64,000 nt of DNA, taken from CAVWDI01 sp963793095. GTDB lineage: Bacteria > Chloroflexota > Anaerolineae > Anaerolineales > UBA4823. The first letter of the stretch is position 1; each line of letters opens with the position of its first letter. The position numbers and the translations under genes are program-made. The DNA lies in NCBI GenBank assembly GCA_963793095.1, contig CAWBYY010000001.1, positions 409,342-473,341 of the forward strand, written 5' to 3'. The notes under the pieces were generated by a model, which was not told the origin of the DNA, ran no database searches, and was given only the letters and a program-made list of their open reading frames with translations. Positions 45,010 to 54,897 of this stretch are shown here, one piece after another.

Positions 45010-45801
45010 ATGGGCAGGATTTACACCTTTGCCAACCAGAAAGGCGGGGTGGGAAAGACCACCACGGTCATAAACCTGGGCGCTTTTCTGGCCCAGTACG
45101 GCTGGCGGGTGCTGCTGGTTGACCTAGACCCGCAGTCGAATGCAACCTCCAGCCTTAAGATTGATAAAAATTCGGTGAACGGCGGCACATACAATGTGAT
45201 GTTTGATTCCTCAAAAGCAGAGGACTTTATTCTATTCAACCCGCGCCTGAAGCTGTCACTCCTGCCCTCATCGCCCTCCCTTGTTGGAAGCGAGGTCGAA
45301 CTGGTTTCCGAACTGGCCCGGGAGAGCCGCCTGCGCAAAGCCCTGGAGCCAGTCCAGGATAAATATGATTATATTCTGGTGGATTGCCCACCTTCGCTGG
45401 GATTATTAACCCTGAACGGGCTGGTCGCAGCCAGAGATGGGGTTATTATCCCGGTCCAGTGTGAATACCTGGCACTGGAAGGATTAAGCCAGTTAACCCA
45501 GACCCTCGAAAGGGTCAGGTCGGCCCTTTTTCCGGCCTTGAAAATCCGGGGGGTGCTCCTGACCATGTTTGATGTGCGCACCAATCTATCCTCGGATGTG
45601 GTCCGCGAGGTAAGGCGCTACTTCCCTGACACAGTATTCGAAACAATCATCCCAAGGACAGTTCGCCTGGCAGAAGCGCCTTCATACGGGCTGCCTGTCT
45701 CGATTTACTCGCCCGATTCGAGCGGAGCGCTCTCATATGCCGCCCTGACGCGTGAGCTTCTGGCTGGCGATGGCTATGATATTCAATTAATACAGGAGTG
45801 A
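45010..45801 (+). CDS. parA: ParA/Soj chromosome-partitioning ATPase
   Basis: A 263-residue Walker ATPase of chromosome segregation. Deviant Walker A QKGGVGKTTTVINLGAFLAQ, LLVDLDPQSNATSSL, Walker B DYILVDCPPSLGLLTLNGL, and the DNA-binding ending ETIIPRTVRLAEAPSYGLPV are all seen. It is paired with parB, as in most bacteria. It moves ParB-parS complexes on the nucleoid. No parS site was recognised nearby. Confidence 0.95.
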   Translation: MGRIYTFANQKGGVGKTTTVINLGAFLAQYGWRVLLVDLDPQSNATSSLKIDKNSVNGGTYNVMFDSSKAEDFILFNPRLKLSLLPSSPSLVGSEVELVSELARESRLRKALEPVQDKYDYILVDCPPSLGLLTLNGLVAARDGVIIPVQCEYLALEGLSQLTQTLERVRSALFPALKIRGVLLTMFDVRTNLSSDVVREVRRYFPDTVFETIIPRTVRLAEAPSYGLPVSIYSPDSSGALSYAALTRELLAGDGYDIQLIQE

Positions 45802-45803
45802 AG

Positions 45804-46658
45804 ATGGCAAAACAAACCGGTCTAGGCCGTGGATTGGATGCGCTGATCGGCGCCCAGGAGACCAGCCCCCCGGGCGGAGTGGAACAGGTGCCTGTCGACC
45901 GCATCCAGCCGAATCCACGGCAGCCCCGCAACAATATGGGGGAAGAACAGATGGCGGAGCTGGCGCAGTCGATTCGCCAGCACGGGGTCATCCAGCCGTT
46001 GATCGTTTCAAGGTCAGAGGTTGCGGGAGATTATGTCCTGATCGCGGGAGAGCGCCGCCTGGAAGCAGCCCGCACAGCCGGGCTCGAGGCGGTCCCGGTG
46101 GTTATCCGGGAGGCCAGCGACCAGCAGCGCCTGGAACTGGCTTTGATTGAGAACCTGCAGCGTACAGACCTTGGCCCGCTTGAGGCGGCCGAGGCGTTCC
46201 GCCAACTTGCCCAGGATTTTAACCTCTCGCACGAGGAAATTGCTGCCAGGGTCGGAAAGAGCCGGACAACGGTGACGAATACCATGCGCCTGCTCAACCT
46301 TGAAGAGCAGGTGCAGCAGGCGCTTGCGGATGGGGTGATCAGCGAAGGGCACGGGCGGGCCTTGCTGGGACTGGAAGGCAAGCAGTACCAGCCGGTCCTG
46401 CTGGAGAAGATTATCGCCGAGGGATTGAACGTCCGCCAGGCAGAAGCTCTGGTCCGTAAGATGAACCAGCCCGGAGCGGTACGCCCGAAACCAGCCCGCA
46501 GGTCGTCGGAAGTAAAAGCGCTCGAGGACCAGATCAGCCAGTCTTTAAATACCCGGGTGAATCTGCTGCCCAGGAAATCAGGCGGCCGGCTGGTAATTTA
46601 TTACTACTCCAATGAAGAATTGGGCGCTATCCTCGACCGGATTCTGCCAGCGGATTGA
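45804..46658 (+). CDS. parB: ParB chromosome-partitioning protein
   Basis: A 284-residue ParB. The start MAKQTGLGRGLDALIG and the Box II region IAGERRLEAARTAGLEAVPV followed by LIENLQRTDLGPLEAAEAFR are classic, and the helix-turn-helix KSRTTVTNTMRLLNLEEQVQ recognises parS. The C-terminal dimerisation part ends YYYSNEELGAILDRILPAD. The start at 45,804 has AGGAG six bases upstream and lies a few bases past the parA stop; a GTG at 45,798 is the alternative. Confidence 0.95.
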   Translation: MAKQTGLGRGLDALIGAQETSPPGGVEQVPVDRIQPNPRQPRNNMGEEQMAELAQSIRQHGVIQPLIVSRSEVAGDYVLIAGERRLEAARTAGLEAVPVVIREASDQQRLELALIENLQRTDLGPLEAAEAFRQLAQDFNLSHEEIAARVGKSRTTVTNTMRLLNLEEQVQQALADGVISEGHGRALLGLEGKQYQPVLLEKIIAEGLNVRQAEALVRKMNQPGAVRPKPARRSSEVKALEDQISQSLNTRVNLLPRKSGGRLVIYYYSNEELGAILDRILPAD

Positions 46659-46738
46659 AAAAGCGGCTCAAATTTTTTATCCAGAAAAGGGGAACACCCG
46701 CCTGTTAATTCCAGCCGGGGATCTGAATTGGTGAAACA

Positions 46739-48346
46739 ATGAAAAAAGTACTGTATAACGGCAGGGTTTATACAATGGACCGATCCAACCCGATCTCAAG
46801 CGCGCTTGCCCTGGATTTCGGCCGGATTCTTGGCCTGGGGGAGGATGACTTCACCCTGGGTGAATTTGGAGATGGTGCCGAAAGGATAAACCTTGAGGGA
46901 AAGACAGTGATACCCGGCCTGGTTGATGCCCATATCCACCTGGAGCAGTACGCGCTTGTTTTGGAACACATAAACTGCGAAACAGCGACCAGGGAGGAAT
47001 GCCTGCAGAAGGTCGCAGAAAAGGCTACTGAAACAAAACCGGGGGAATGGATTTTGGGGCACGGCTGGAACCAGAATGACTGGGAGGAGGGTTACGGTTA
47101 CGCCCCTGACCTTGACCGGGCTGCGCCTGACAACCCGGTTTTCCTGAGCGCAAAATCGCTGCACGCCGCCTGGGTCAACAGCGCGGCACTAAAATTAGCC
47201 CGGATTTCACCCGCGACCGATGACCCACCCGGGGGCCGTTTTAGCAGGGATGAAAGCGGCAGCCCGGATGGGTTGTTATTTGAAACTGCCATCCAGGCTG
47301 TCAAAGGGATCATCCCCGAGCCTTCGCTTGAAGAAGTTTGCCGGGCAGTTATGGGGGCACAGCGGGAATTGTGGCGGATGGGGCTGACCGGCTGCCATGA
47401 TTTTGACCGCCGGCGCTGTTTCCAGGCCCTCCAGATCCTGCGGGAGCGGGGTAAGCTGGGGCTGAGGGTTTTGAAAAGCATCCCGGTTGAGGATCTGACG
47501 TATGCAGTATCGCTCGGGCTGCGCTCCGGGTTCGGGGATGACATGCTGCGGGTCGGGAACATCAAAATTTTCGCCGACGGCGCCCTGGGCCCGCGCACCG
47601 CCGCCATGCTGCAGCCCTATGAGGGCGAACCCGCTAACCGCGGTATCCTGCTTGTTGATTCGGAGGGGTTATACGAGACCGGGCGGGAGGCAGTCGGGCA
47701 GGGATTCGGGCTGGCTGTGCATGCCATCGGCGACCGGGCGAACCATGAAGTCCTGCTTGGGTTGGAGCGGCTGAGGGAATATGAAGAATCGCTGCCCGGG
47801 GGTGCGGGCGGGGGCAGGTCTGAAAAAGTCCGCCATCGCATAGAGCACGTCCAGGTGCTGCACCCGGAGGATGTTAACCGGCTGGCGGAACTGGGGGTGG
47901 TTGCCTCCATGCAGCCCATCCACGCCCCTTCGGATTTTATGGCTGCTGATCGTTACTGGGGAGGGCGCTCGCGCTATGCCTACGGCTGGAAGTCGCAGCT
48001 CGAAGCCGGCTCGGTCCTGGCATTCGGCTCGGACGCCCCGGTCGAAGCGCCTGACCCCTTCCTGGGGCTGTACAGCGCGGTGACCCGCCGGCGCCTGGAT
48101 GGGACGCCCGGGCCTGCCGGATGGTACTCTGAGCAGCGAATATCCATCCAGGAGGCTGTCGCGGGCTATACCCTTGGGGCGGCATACGCCGCCGGGATGG
48201 AGGACCGCCTGGGAAAGCTGGCGCCCGGCTGCCTGGCGGACCTGGTTGTGTTGGATAGAGACCCCTTTAACTGCCCGCCGGAGGAACTGCTGGAGGTCCA
48301 GCCGCTGAGGACGATGGTGGGGGGTGAGTGGGTCTATACCCGCTGA
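46739..48346 (+). CDS. Amidohydrolase-family protein (YtcJ-like)
   Basis: A 535-residue metal-dependent hydrolase of the amidohydrolase 3 branch. The metal ligands appear in LVDAHIHLEQYAL, AVHAIGDRANHEVLLGLERL, RIEHVQVLHPEDVNRLAELG and AFGSDAPVEAPDPFLGLYSA. The N-terminal composite beta domain (KVLYNGRVYTMDRSNP) and the C-terminal LAPGCLADLVVLDRDPFNCP close it. The substrate cannot be told. It stands alone after parB. Confidence 0.85.
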   Translation: MKKVLYNGRVYTMDRSNPISSALALDFGRILGLGEDDFTLGEFGDGAERINLEGKTVIPGLVDAHIHLEQYALVLEHINCETATREECLQKVAEKATETKPGEWILGHGWNQNDWEEGYGYAPDLDRAAPDNPVFLSAKSLHAAWVNSAALKLARISPATDDPPGGRFSRDESGSPDGLLFETAIQAVKGIIPEPSLEEVCRAVMGAQRELWRMGLTGCHDFDRRRCFQALQILRERGKLGLRVLKSIPVEDLTYAVSLGLRSGFGDDMLRVGNIKIFADGALGPRTAAMLQPYEGEPANRGILLVDSEGLYETGREAVGQGFGLAVHAIGDRANHEVLLGLERLREYEESLPGGAGGGRSEKVRHRIEHVQVLHPEDVNRLAELGVVASMQPIHAPSDFMAADRYWGGRSRYAYGWKSQLEAGSVLAFGSDAPVEAPDPFLGLYSAVTRRRLDGTPGPAGWYSEQRISIQEAVAGYTLGAAYAAGMEDRLGKLAPGCLADLVVLDRDPFNCPPEELLEVQPLRTMVGGEWVYTR

Positions 48347-48391
48347 GGTTCCCGTTCTCTCGCAAAGAACACGAGTTGCAACGACAAGAGG

Positions 48392-48563
48392 TGTCATTGC
48401 GAACGGTTCTATCGTGAAGCAATCTTAAAACACCCGGAATGCCTGGAACCATAAACGCAAGGTTGCTTCGTCGTTGGTTTTCTTATCTAGATTTCGTTTC
48501 CAAATGATGTTCAACCAATGGGGGCACGTGTCAGGTGACGATCCTCACTCTCACGCAATGACA
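48392..48563. repeat. Small inverted-repeat element (MITE-like)
   Basis: A 172-base stretch bounded by TGTCATTGCG (48,392-48,401) and its exact reverse complement CGCAATGACA (48,554-48,563). Inside, GTGAAGCAATCTT and GGTTGCTTCGTCG repeat the inverted symmetry. This pattern is typical of small palindromic intergenic repeats scattered in bacterial genomes. No open reading frame of interest lies in it. Only one copy is in this window, so it cannot be confirmed as a repeat. Confidence 0.6.
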
Positions 48564-48574
48564 ACCCGGTTGTC

Positions 48575-49051
48575 CTAAATCCCCTCAGGCTCTTCGCCTT
48601 CCAGGGCAGCACCCTGCCCCGCTGGTGCTTCTTCAGTTTCTACAGGTTCAGCTTCAACAACAGGAGCATCCTCCAGCGGTTCTTCAGCCCCCTCCCCAAC
48701 CGCCTCCAGAGCCTCTCCTTCCACCCCGGATTGGAGTTCAAGCTGTTCCTTTTCCCTTATCTGCGCCTCGACCATCTCCAGGCTGGTGGTCTTCTGCTCC
48801 AGCTCCGCTTCAAGCGAGGCGATTTCCTTCCTCAGCCGGCTGATCTCGCGCCGGTTCCGGTAGATGGATGGCAGCGCGAACAACAGCGCGATCAGGGCGC
48901 CGATCACCAGCGCCACCAGCAGTACCAGCGCCAGGGAACCCTGCGCCTGCCAGAAGAGCAGAGAGATCGGGACCGCGGCGACATTCTGGATAGCAAAAAT
49001 GACAGCCAGGATCAGGAGTGCCAGGATGATGATTAACAGTACGATTGCCAT
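48575..49051 (-). CDS. LapA-domain (DUF1049-like) membrane protein with coiled coil
   Basis: About 158 residues from the ATG at 49,051, chosen because AAGGAG lies nine bases upstream. The N-terminal helix (MAIVLLIIILALLILAVIFA, then IQNVAAVPISLLFW) and the second helix (LVLLVALVIGALIALLFALP) match the LapA domain. A coiled coil follows (REISRLRKEIASLEAELEQK), then a very acidic, Glu/Pro/Ala-rich tail. Similar proteins help organise lipopolysaccharide assembly in proteobacteria; here the role is unknown. Confidence 0.75.
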   Translation of the reverse strand: MAIVLLIIILALLILAVIFAIQNVAAVPISLLFWQAQGSLALVLLVALVIGALIALLFALPSIYRNRREISRLRKEIASLEAELEQKTTSLEMVEAQIREKEQLELQSGVEGEALEAVGEGAEEPLEDAPVVEAEPVETEEAPAGQGAALEGEEPEGI

Positions 49052-49174
49052 TTTTTTGGCTCCTTGGGGGTGTGTAAGTGTTTTCGCAGTTCTGGGTTCT
49101 GCATGCGGGTCAGATTCTCCGGATTGACCCAACGCCTAATTATAACCCCGGATTGAATACAGGATCCGCCAGCC

Positions 49175-50983
49175 CTATTCGGTCCCAACGGAACTGATCT
49201 GGCGCCGGTTTGGTTCAACGCCCACCAGGTCGGCAACCAGCACAAGGCGCCCGTCATATACCCTGCGGGCCCTGTCCCAACCGGTGCAGGTCACCAGGGT
49301 CAGCCGGTCGGACTGGGTGGGTGCCAGCACGCCCAGTTCTTCGAAGTGTACCGTGGAGACCTCCCGCACCTGGTAGGTGTAGATATTGTCTCTGGTGAAA
49401 AGGGTGATCTCCTGTCCTGCCTGCAGCTCTCCCAGGTCGTGGAAAGGCCCGTCGCCCCCATCTCTCAAAGTGACATGGCCCGCCAGCCCTGTGTTTCCGC
49501 CCAGGCCCGGCCAGGAGGTCTCGCCCAGCCAGGCGATTTCTTCGGTGAGGCCCGCCACCAGCCAGGTGTAGCCTCCAAAAGGCACATACCTGACGGGGGC
49601 GTCCACTTCAAGCGCTTCAATCTGGAGGCGGACGGGCGGACTGGTGTCCGGCGGCGGCTCGCCCGGGGGCGTTTCGATCTCGCTTACCTTCAGGGTTGGC
49701 AGCGGGTAATCCGGCAGCGCCTGGGGCGCCTGCGGGGTGGATTTCGGGAGCCAGGGCTCCTGGAAGCGCACCAGTTCATCCTGGAGAGTAAGCGGGCTGT
49801 TATTAAATTCAGGCAGCCGGATCTCGCTCCCGCTGGCTGCCAGCGCCAGGGCGCCCAATCCGAACAACAGCGCCGCCGAGACAAACAGCAGCCCGATCCC
49901 GCTGAACCAGCCGGCCCAGTCGGGGTTGCGACCCCGCGCCAGCAGGCCGTACAGGAACGCTCCTATGCCCAATATACCAAGGGCGGTGGCGACCAGGATC
50001 GCGCCCAGCGGGAGATAAAGGGGGGCCGGCTCTCGCTCATAAAACCCGGTGGGGGGCAGTGTGCTGGCACGCAGCTGGTATGAAATGGTGTTGGATATTT
50101 TCGATTGTAAAGGATTTTCAGGTGCCCAGCGGGCGGTCGCCAGGCTGTTTTCGGTCCTGGTCTGGGCTGGCTGGATGACCACGCTGCCTTCGAAGGAGAT
50201 AAAGACCGTCTCCCCGTTCAGCATCTCCCCCAGGTTTGCCGAGACCACCCCGCCGCTGACGACCACCGTCCCGCCGGATTTGGTGGTGGTCAGGTTGGCG
50301 ATGTTCAGCTCTGCCGGGAATGTCTGGGTCTCCACCCGCACGTTCTGGGCTGCGGCTGTACCGTTGTTTGTTACCTGGATTTGGAAGGTGAGCTTTTCAT
50401 TTAACCCCGCCCCGTTTGGGGTGACCGAATAGACCAGGTTAAGAGCCGGGGCGAAGTTGGTGTCGACTGCAAAGTTGTTGGATGTGTTGGTCTCGCTGGT
50501 GGTTGTGCTCGCCCGGACGGTGTTCGCCAGGTCGAGCGGGGCTGCCAGGTTGGAGAGGACATCCGCCGTCAGGTTGAATAAGATTTGTTCCCCGTTGAAA
50601 ATCGGGTTGCTCAACTGCCAGGTATGGACAGCTCCATTGACGTTGTGGGTGTGGGGCAGGCCGCCCATGTCAAAGCTCAGGAAGCGGTAATCTGCCCCCA
50701 GGGTATCGGTGATGATCACACCGGCTGCATCCAGGCTGCCGTTGTTTTCGACCACGATGGTGAAGGTCACCACCTGGCCTTCGTGCACGATTGTATTCGG
50801 GTCCTGTTTGGCGACCACCAGGTCGGCTGAACCATCCCCGGCCTGGTTGGAAGGGCTGCCGGGCAGGTCCTGCTGCGGGTTTGCGTTTGGGATGTTCAGG
50901 GCGGCATGGGCTAACCCAAACGGCAGCAGCGCCCCCAGAACCAGGGGGATTATTACCACCAGCGGGGTGCGCCTTCTGTCCAT
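49175..50983 (-). CDS. Sortase fused to DUF11-type adhesin domains and an internal LPxTG-like signal
   Basis: A 602-residue protein. A signal peptide (residues 6-28) is followed by two DUF11/CARDB-like domains (about 52-175: LVVAKQDPNTIVHEGQVVTF; 185-305: LNLVYSVTPNGAGLNEKLTF). LPPTG at 309-313 is then followed by a hydrophobic helix and Arg-rich LLARGR, the form of a sortase-recognised sorting signal; a second helix follows (about 360-383). The C-terminal sortase domain (about 450-590) has the active-site His in GLAGHVTLRDG (His 503), Cys in LTLVTCTGWD (Cys 566), and Arg at about 573-579. A sortase carrying what looks like its own target motif could anchor itself or be an exposed self-processing enzyme. 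Confidence 0.83.
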   Translation of the reverse strand: MDRRRTPLVVIIPLVLGALLPFGLAHAALNIPNANPQQDLPGSPSNQAGDGSADLVVAKQDPNTIVHEGQVVTFTIVVENNGSLDAAGVIITDTLGADYRFLSFDMGGLPHTHNVNGAVHTWQLSNPIFNGEQILFNLTADVLSNLAAPLDLANTVRASTTTSETNTSNNFAVDTNFAPALNLVYSVTPNGAGLNEKLTFQIQVTNNGTAAAQNVRVETQTFPAELNIANLTTTKSGGTVVVSGGVVSANLGEMLNGETVFISFEGSVVIQPAQTRTENSLATARWAPENPLQSKISNTISYQLRASTLPPTGFYEREPAPLYLPLGAILVATALGILGIGAFLYGLLARGRNPDWAGWFSGIGLLFVSAALLFGLGALALAASGSEIRLPEFNNSPLTLQDELVRFQEPWLPKSTPQAPQALPDYPLPTLKVSEIETPPGEPPPDTSPPVRLQIEALEVDAPVRYVPFGGYTWLVAGLTEEIAWLGETSWPGLGGNTGLAGHVTLRDGGDGPFHDLGELQAGQEITLFTRDNIYTYQVREVSTVHFEELGVLAPTQSDRLTLVTCTGWDRARRVYDGRLVLVADLVGVEPNRRQISSVGTE

Positions 50984-51190
50984 TTTCTTTAGCTGTCCCG
51001 GTTTTCCAGCCTGTATGCCATCCTGAATGCGGAAATGAATCTGTGGGAATTATATCATCCTGCTCCTTAAAGCAAAGGATCTAAGCAGACTCTTCGCTCT
51101 ACCACAGGTATGCTTCACGAGCGTTCGGCATGCAAAGCAAAGCTCAGAGTGACACTTATCGGGATAGGAGATAATACTCTGAAAAAATAC

Positions 51191-51800
51191 TCAGTATGAA
51201 CTGGGGTTCCCCGCCCCAACCCGCGGCTCGGACTGGATAAGGTCGGCGTAGACCGCCAGGCGCTGGGTGAAGATCCGCAGGCGGTCGCTCCAGCCGGCGC
51301 AGGTGATCAGGGTCAGCTGCGGGTCACCGCCCTGGCGGATGATGGAGGTGTCTGCCGCCGACACCTGCTCGCTCCCGCGCACCCGGTAGGTCAGCTTGCT
51401 CTCGTCGGTGTAGACGATCACCTGGTCGCCGGGTTTCAGCTTCCACAGGTTGAAGAATGGACCCGCGGTCCCGTCCGGCAGGTTGAGGTGGCCCGCCAGC
51501 CCGGTGTTGCCGCCCAGCCCCGGGTAAGGAGGTCTCGCCCATCCAGGCGATCTCCTGCCTCAACCCGGCGATCAGCCAGGTGTAATCGCTGAAGGGTACA
51601 TACTTAATGACCGTGTCCAGGCCGATCTTGGGGATCACCAGCCGGTTTGCCGGGCTGGGGTCCGGGGTATGCCCGCCGGGTACAGCTTCAGGCAGGTTTG
51701 CCGGGGTCGGGACCGGGAAATCCGGCAGCGTCTCCGGGACGGACTCGTTTGGATCGGCCAGGTATGGCTGCTCGAACTGGACGACCGGCTCGGTCGGTTG
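51191..51800 (-). pseudogene. Second sortase: truncated and frameshifted
   Basis: The C-terminal sortase domain only. The upstream part reads NRLVIPKIGLDTVIKYVPFS and TWLIAGLRQEIAWMGETS; one extra base near 51,526 shifts the frame, and the rest (GPFFNLWKLKPGD in the corrected frame, then VIVYTDESKLTYRVRGSEQV and LTLITCAGWSDRLRIFTQRL) carries the active Cys and Arg. It resembles the sortase domain of the neighbouring gene throughout (for example VRYVPFGGYTWLVAGLTEEI), so the two are tandem paralogues. Its N-terminus is replaced by the DUF308 protein at the junction near 51,800. Confidence 0.8.
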
Positions 51801-51825
51801 GACCAGGGACCCCACGATCCCTGTC
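51775..51825. other. Probable junction between a Chloroflexota-like and an actinobacterial sequence
   Basis: To the left the sortase paralogue is recognisable up to EPVVQFEQPYLADPNES (compare LVRFQEPWLPKS in the neighbour). To the right are DUF308 membrane helices ending ADTVTGIVGSLV, then actinobacterial genes only. G+C rises sharply across the point. The base-level breakpoint cannot be fixed by eye. Confidence 0.75.
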
Positions 51826-52394
51826 ACCGTGTCCGCATCTGCCTCCGCGGACTCGCCCTTGATCGCGGACTGCAGCCCATAGGTGACGAACAGGGCCCCC
51901 ACGGCGAGCGCTGCGGCCGAGGCGACGACGACGGCACTGGCCAGCAGGGACTCGGGCAGGAAGATCGCGATCGTCGCGACCGACAGCATCGCGCCCCCCC
52001 GGACAATCTCCACCATCCGGTGGCTCGGCCCCCCGCGGATGGCCCGGTACAGGGCACCGATTCCGCGCGCCGCGAGGTAGAGCCCGAGGATCACGGCGAT
52101 CGTGTCCAGGGTGCCCCGGGGGTGGAGCATGATCAGCAGGCCCAGGCCGACGGCGGCGCCCGACTCCAACAGTTCCAGCCACCACCGGGGCTGCCGCCAA
52201 TGCCGCACCGTCGACCAGAGGTTGGCCAGCCCGATCAGGACGAGCGCACCGCCGATGACGTACTGCACCAGCGAGGTGCTGATGTCGGGGTTGATGAGCA
52301 GCAGCAGCGATGCACCGATCAGGACGAGGCCGCGGGTCACTGCCGGATTCACCCAGTCGCGCCAAGACCTGCGGATTGCCTCGATCTGCTCCAT
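51800..52394 (-). CDS. DUF308/HdeD-like membrane protein, C-terminus lost at the junction
   Basis: From the ATG at 52,394 (MEQIEAIRRSWRDWVNPAVT) there are six hydrophobic segments in the HdeD/DUF308 pattern: LVLIGASLLLLINPDIS, QYVIGGALVLIGLANLW, AVGLGLLIMLHPRGTLDTIA, VILGLYLAARGIGALYRAIR and SLLASAVVVASAAALAVGAL. The family is linked to acid stress in enterobacteria, with no clear role in actinobacteria. The frame stays open into the sortase fragment, making an apparent chimera of 363 residues. I read this as a join artefact, with the protein's own C-terminus missing. Confidence 0.7.
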
Positions 52395-52433
52395 GCCCCC
52401 AAGTCTCGCAGCCACCGCTGGCTGCGCCGGGAC

Positions 52434-53798
<1,365 letters not shown>

Positions 53799-53982
53799 CG
53801 GTCCTCCGTCCGTTACTGCAATACGAATAGCCCGTGTCAAGTCTCCGACTTGCCCGGGCTTCCCCTCGGCAGCGCATCGCGCCGCAACCTGAATATTGTG
53901 CCACGACTGTGGCCGAATGGTTTCGGGACACGCCTCCGTGGAGTGCAGCACACACTTCCATCGGAATATTCCCGGCGCCCCT

Positions 53983-54822
53983 TTATTCCCTGTGCGTGAG
54001 GACGGCGCGGGCGGTTTCCACCTGCACGGCGGCGGAGCCCCGGGTCCGCACGACCTCTGGAATCGGGAAGGTGCCCAGCCCCTCCACCGTGAAACTCGCG
54101 GGCCAGGCGATTTCGACCTCGACGTTGTAGGCGCCTGGAGACCGGTAGAGCCGGGATACCGACGTGTTCGGGAAGTCACCGCCGGGCCCCCCAACCAGGG
54201 TCGAACCGTCGCCGAACGACCAGGACCAACGGGGGTCCGCGGTGAGCGTGACTGTCAGCCCCGCGACGGCCTCATTCCACTCCCGGGGCCCCGCGCCGGA
54301 GTCGTCCGCAAACACCACCGGCAAGTTCAGCAGCGCCCCGGCACTCGGCTGCGGCCTGGGCCGGGGGGCCGGCAGCGCCCGGAGAAACCGGTCCCGCAGC
54401 ACCCGCCCGAGCCGATCGCTGGTGAGCGGCGGCTCGGCCCTCGTCCAGCAGAACGTCCCAGAGCGTTCCCACCCCGCGCCGGCGGGGCCGCCGCGCCATA
54501 GGACCAGGCGCTCGCTCTGGTCGGTGCAGCGGGCGGGCACCGGCGTACAGTCGACCGCGCCCGGCCCCGGGGGGAAGCTTCCGTCCGGAAGCACGCACAT
54601 GGTGCTCGCGGCCCATTCGCAGTCCCGGCACGCGGCCGCGGCGCGCCGTTGATCCTGCCCGGCCGAGTCGGGCGGCAGGAGGAGGGCACCGCTGCCGAGG
54701 TAGCGGTCCCCCGCATCATCGCCCCAGACGTCGATGGCCGCGGCCGCAGAGCTAGCTGGTTGCACGAGTAGCAGCGCGGCCGCGAGCAGTACGAGGCCGG
54801 GCAGTCGCAGCGAGGTCAGCAC
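53983..54822 (-). CDS. Secreted PKD-domain protein, function unknown
   Basis: A 279-residue exported protein with a signal peptide (LVLLAAALLLVQPASSAAAA, cut about residue 29). The C-terminal about 100 residues are a PKD domain: PRWSWSFGDGSTLVGG, FPNTSVSRLYRSPGAYNVEV. The central part contains paired cysteines (CRDCEWAASTMCVL, CTPVPARCT) suggesting disulfides, as in an uncharacterised actinobacterial family. Upstream of the sigma factor gene on the same strand. Confidence 0.7.
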   Translation of the reverse strand: MLTSLRLPGLVLLAAALLLVQPASSAAAAIDVWGDDAGDRYLGSGALLLPPDSAGQDQRRAAAACRDCEWAASTMCVLPDGSFPPGPGAVDCTPVPARCTDQSERLVLWRGGPAGAGWERSGTFCWTRAEPPLTSDRLGRVLRDRFLRALPAPRPRPQPSAGALLNLPVVFADDSGAGPREWNEAVAGLTVTLTADPRWSWSFGDGSTLVGGPGGDFPNTSVSRLYRSPGAYNVEVEIAWPASFTVEGLGTFPIPEVVRTRGSAAVQVETARAVLTHRE

Positions 54823-54897
54823 GACTCGACGCTAGGCCTGAAGCACCGCCGTACGGGAGGCCCTGCGCGCGGATGTGGATATCCTCACGCGCTCTCC

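Noticed and set aside
51080..51180. Possible second copy of the small inverted-repeat element after the sortase gene
   Set aside because: Words such as CTCAGAGTGACA look repeat-like, but no matching terminal inverted repeat could be paired.
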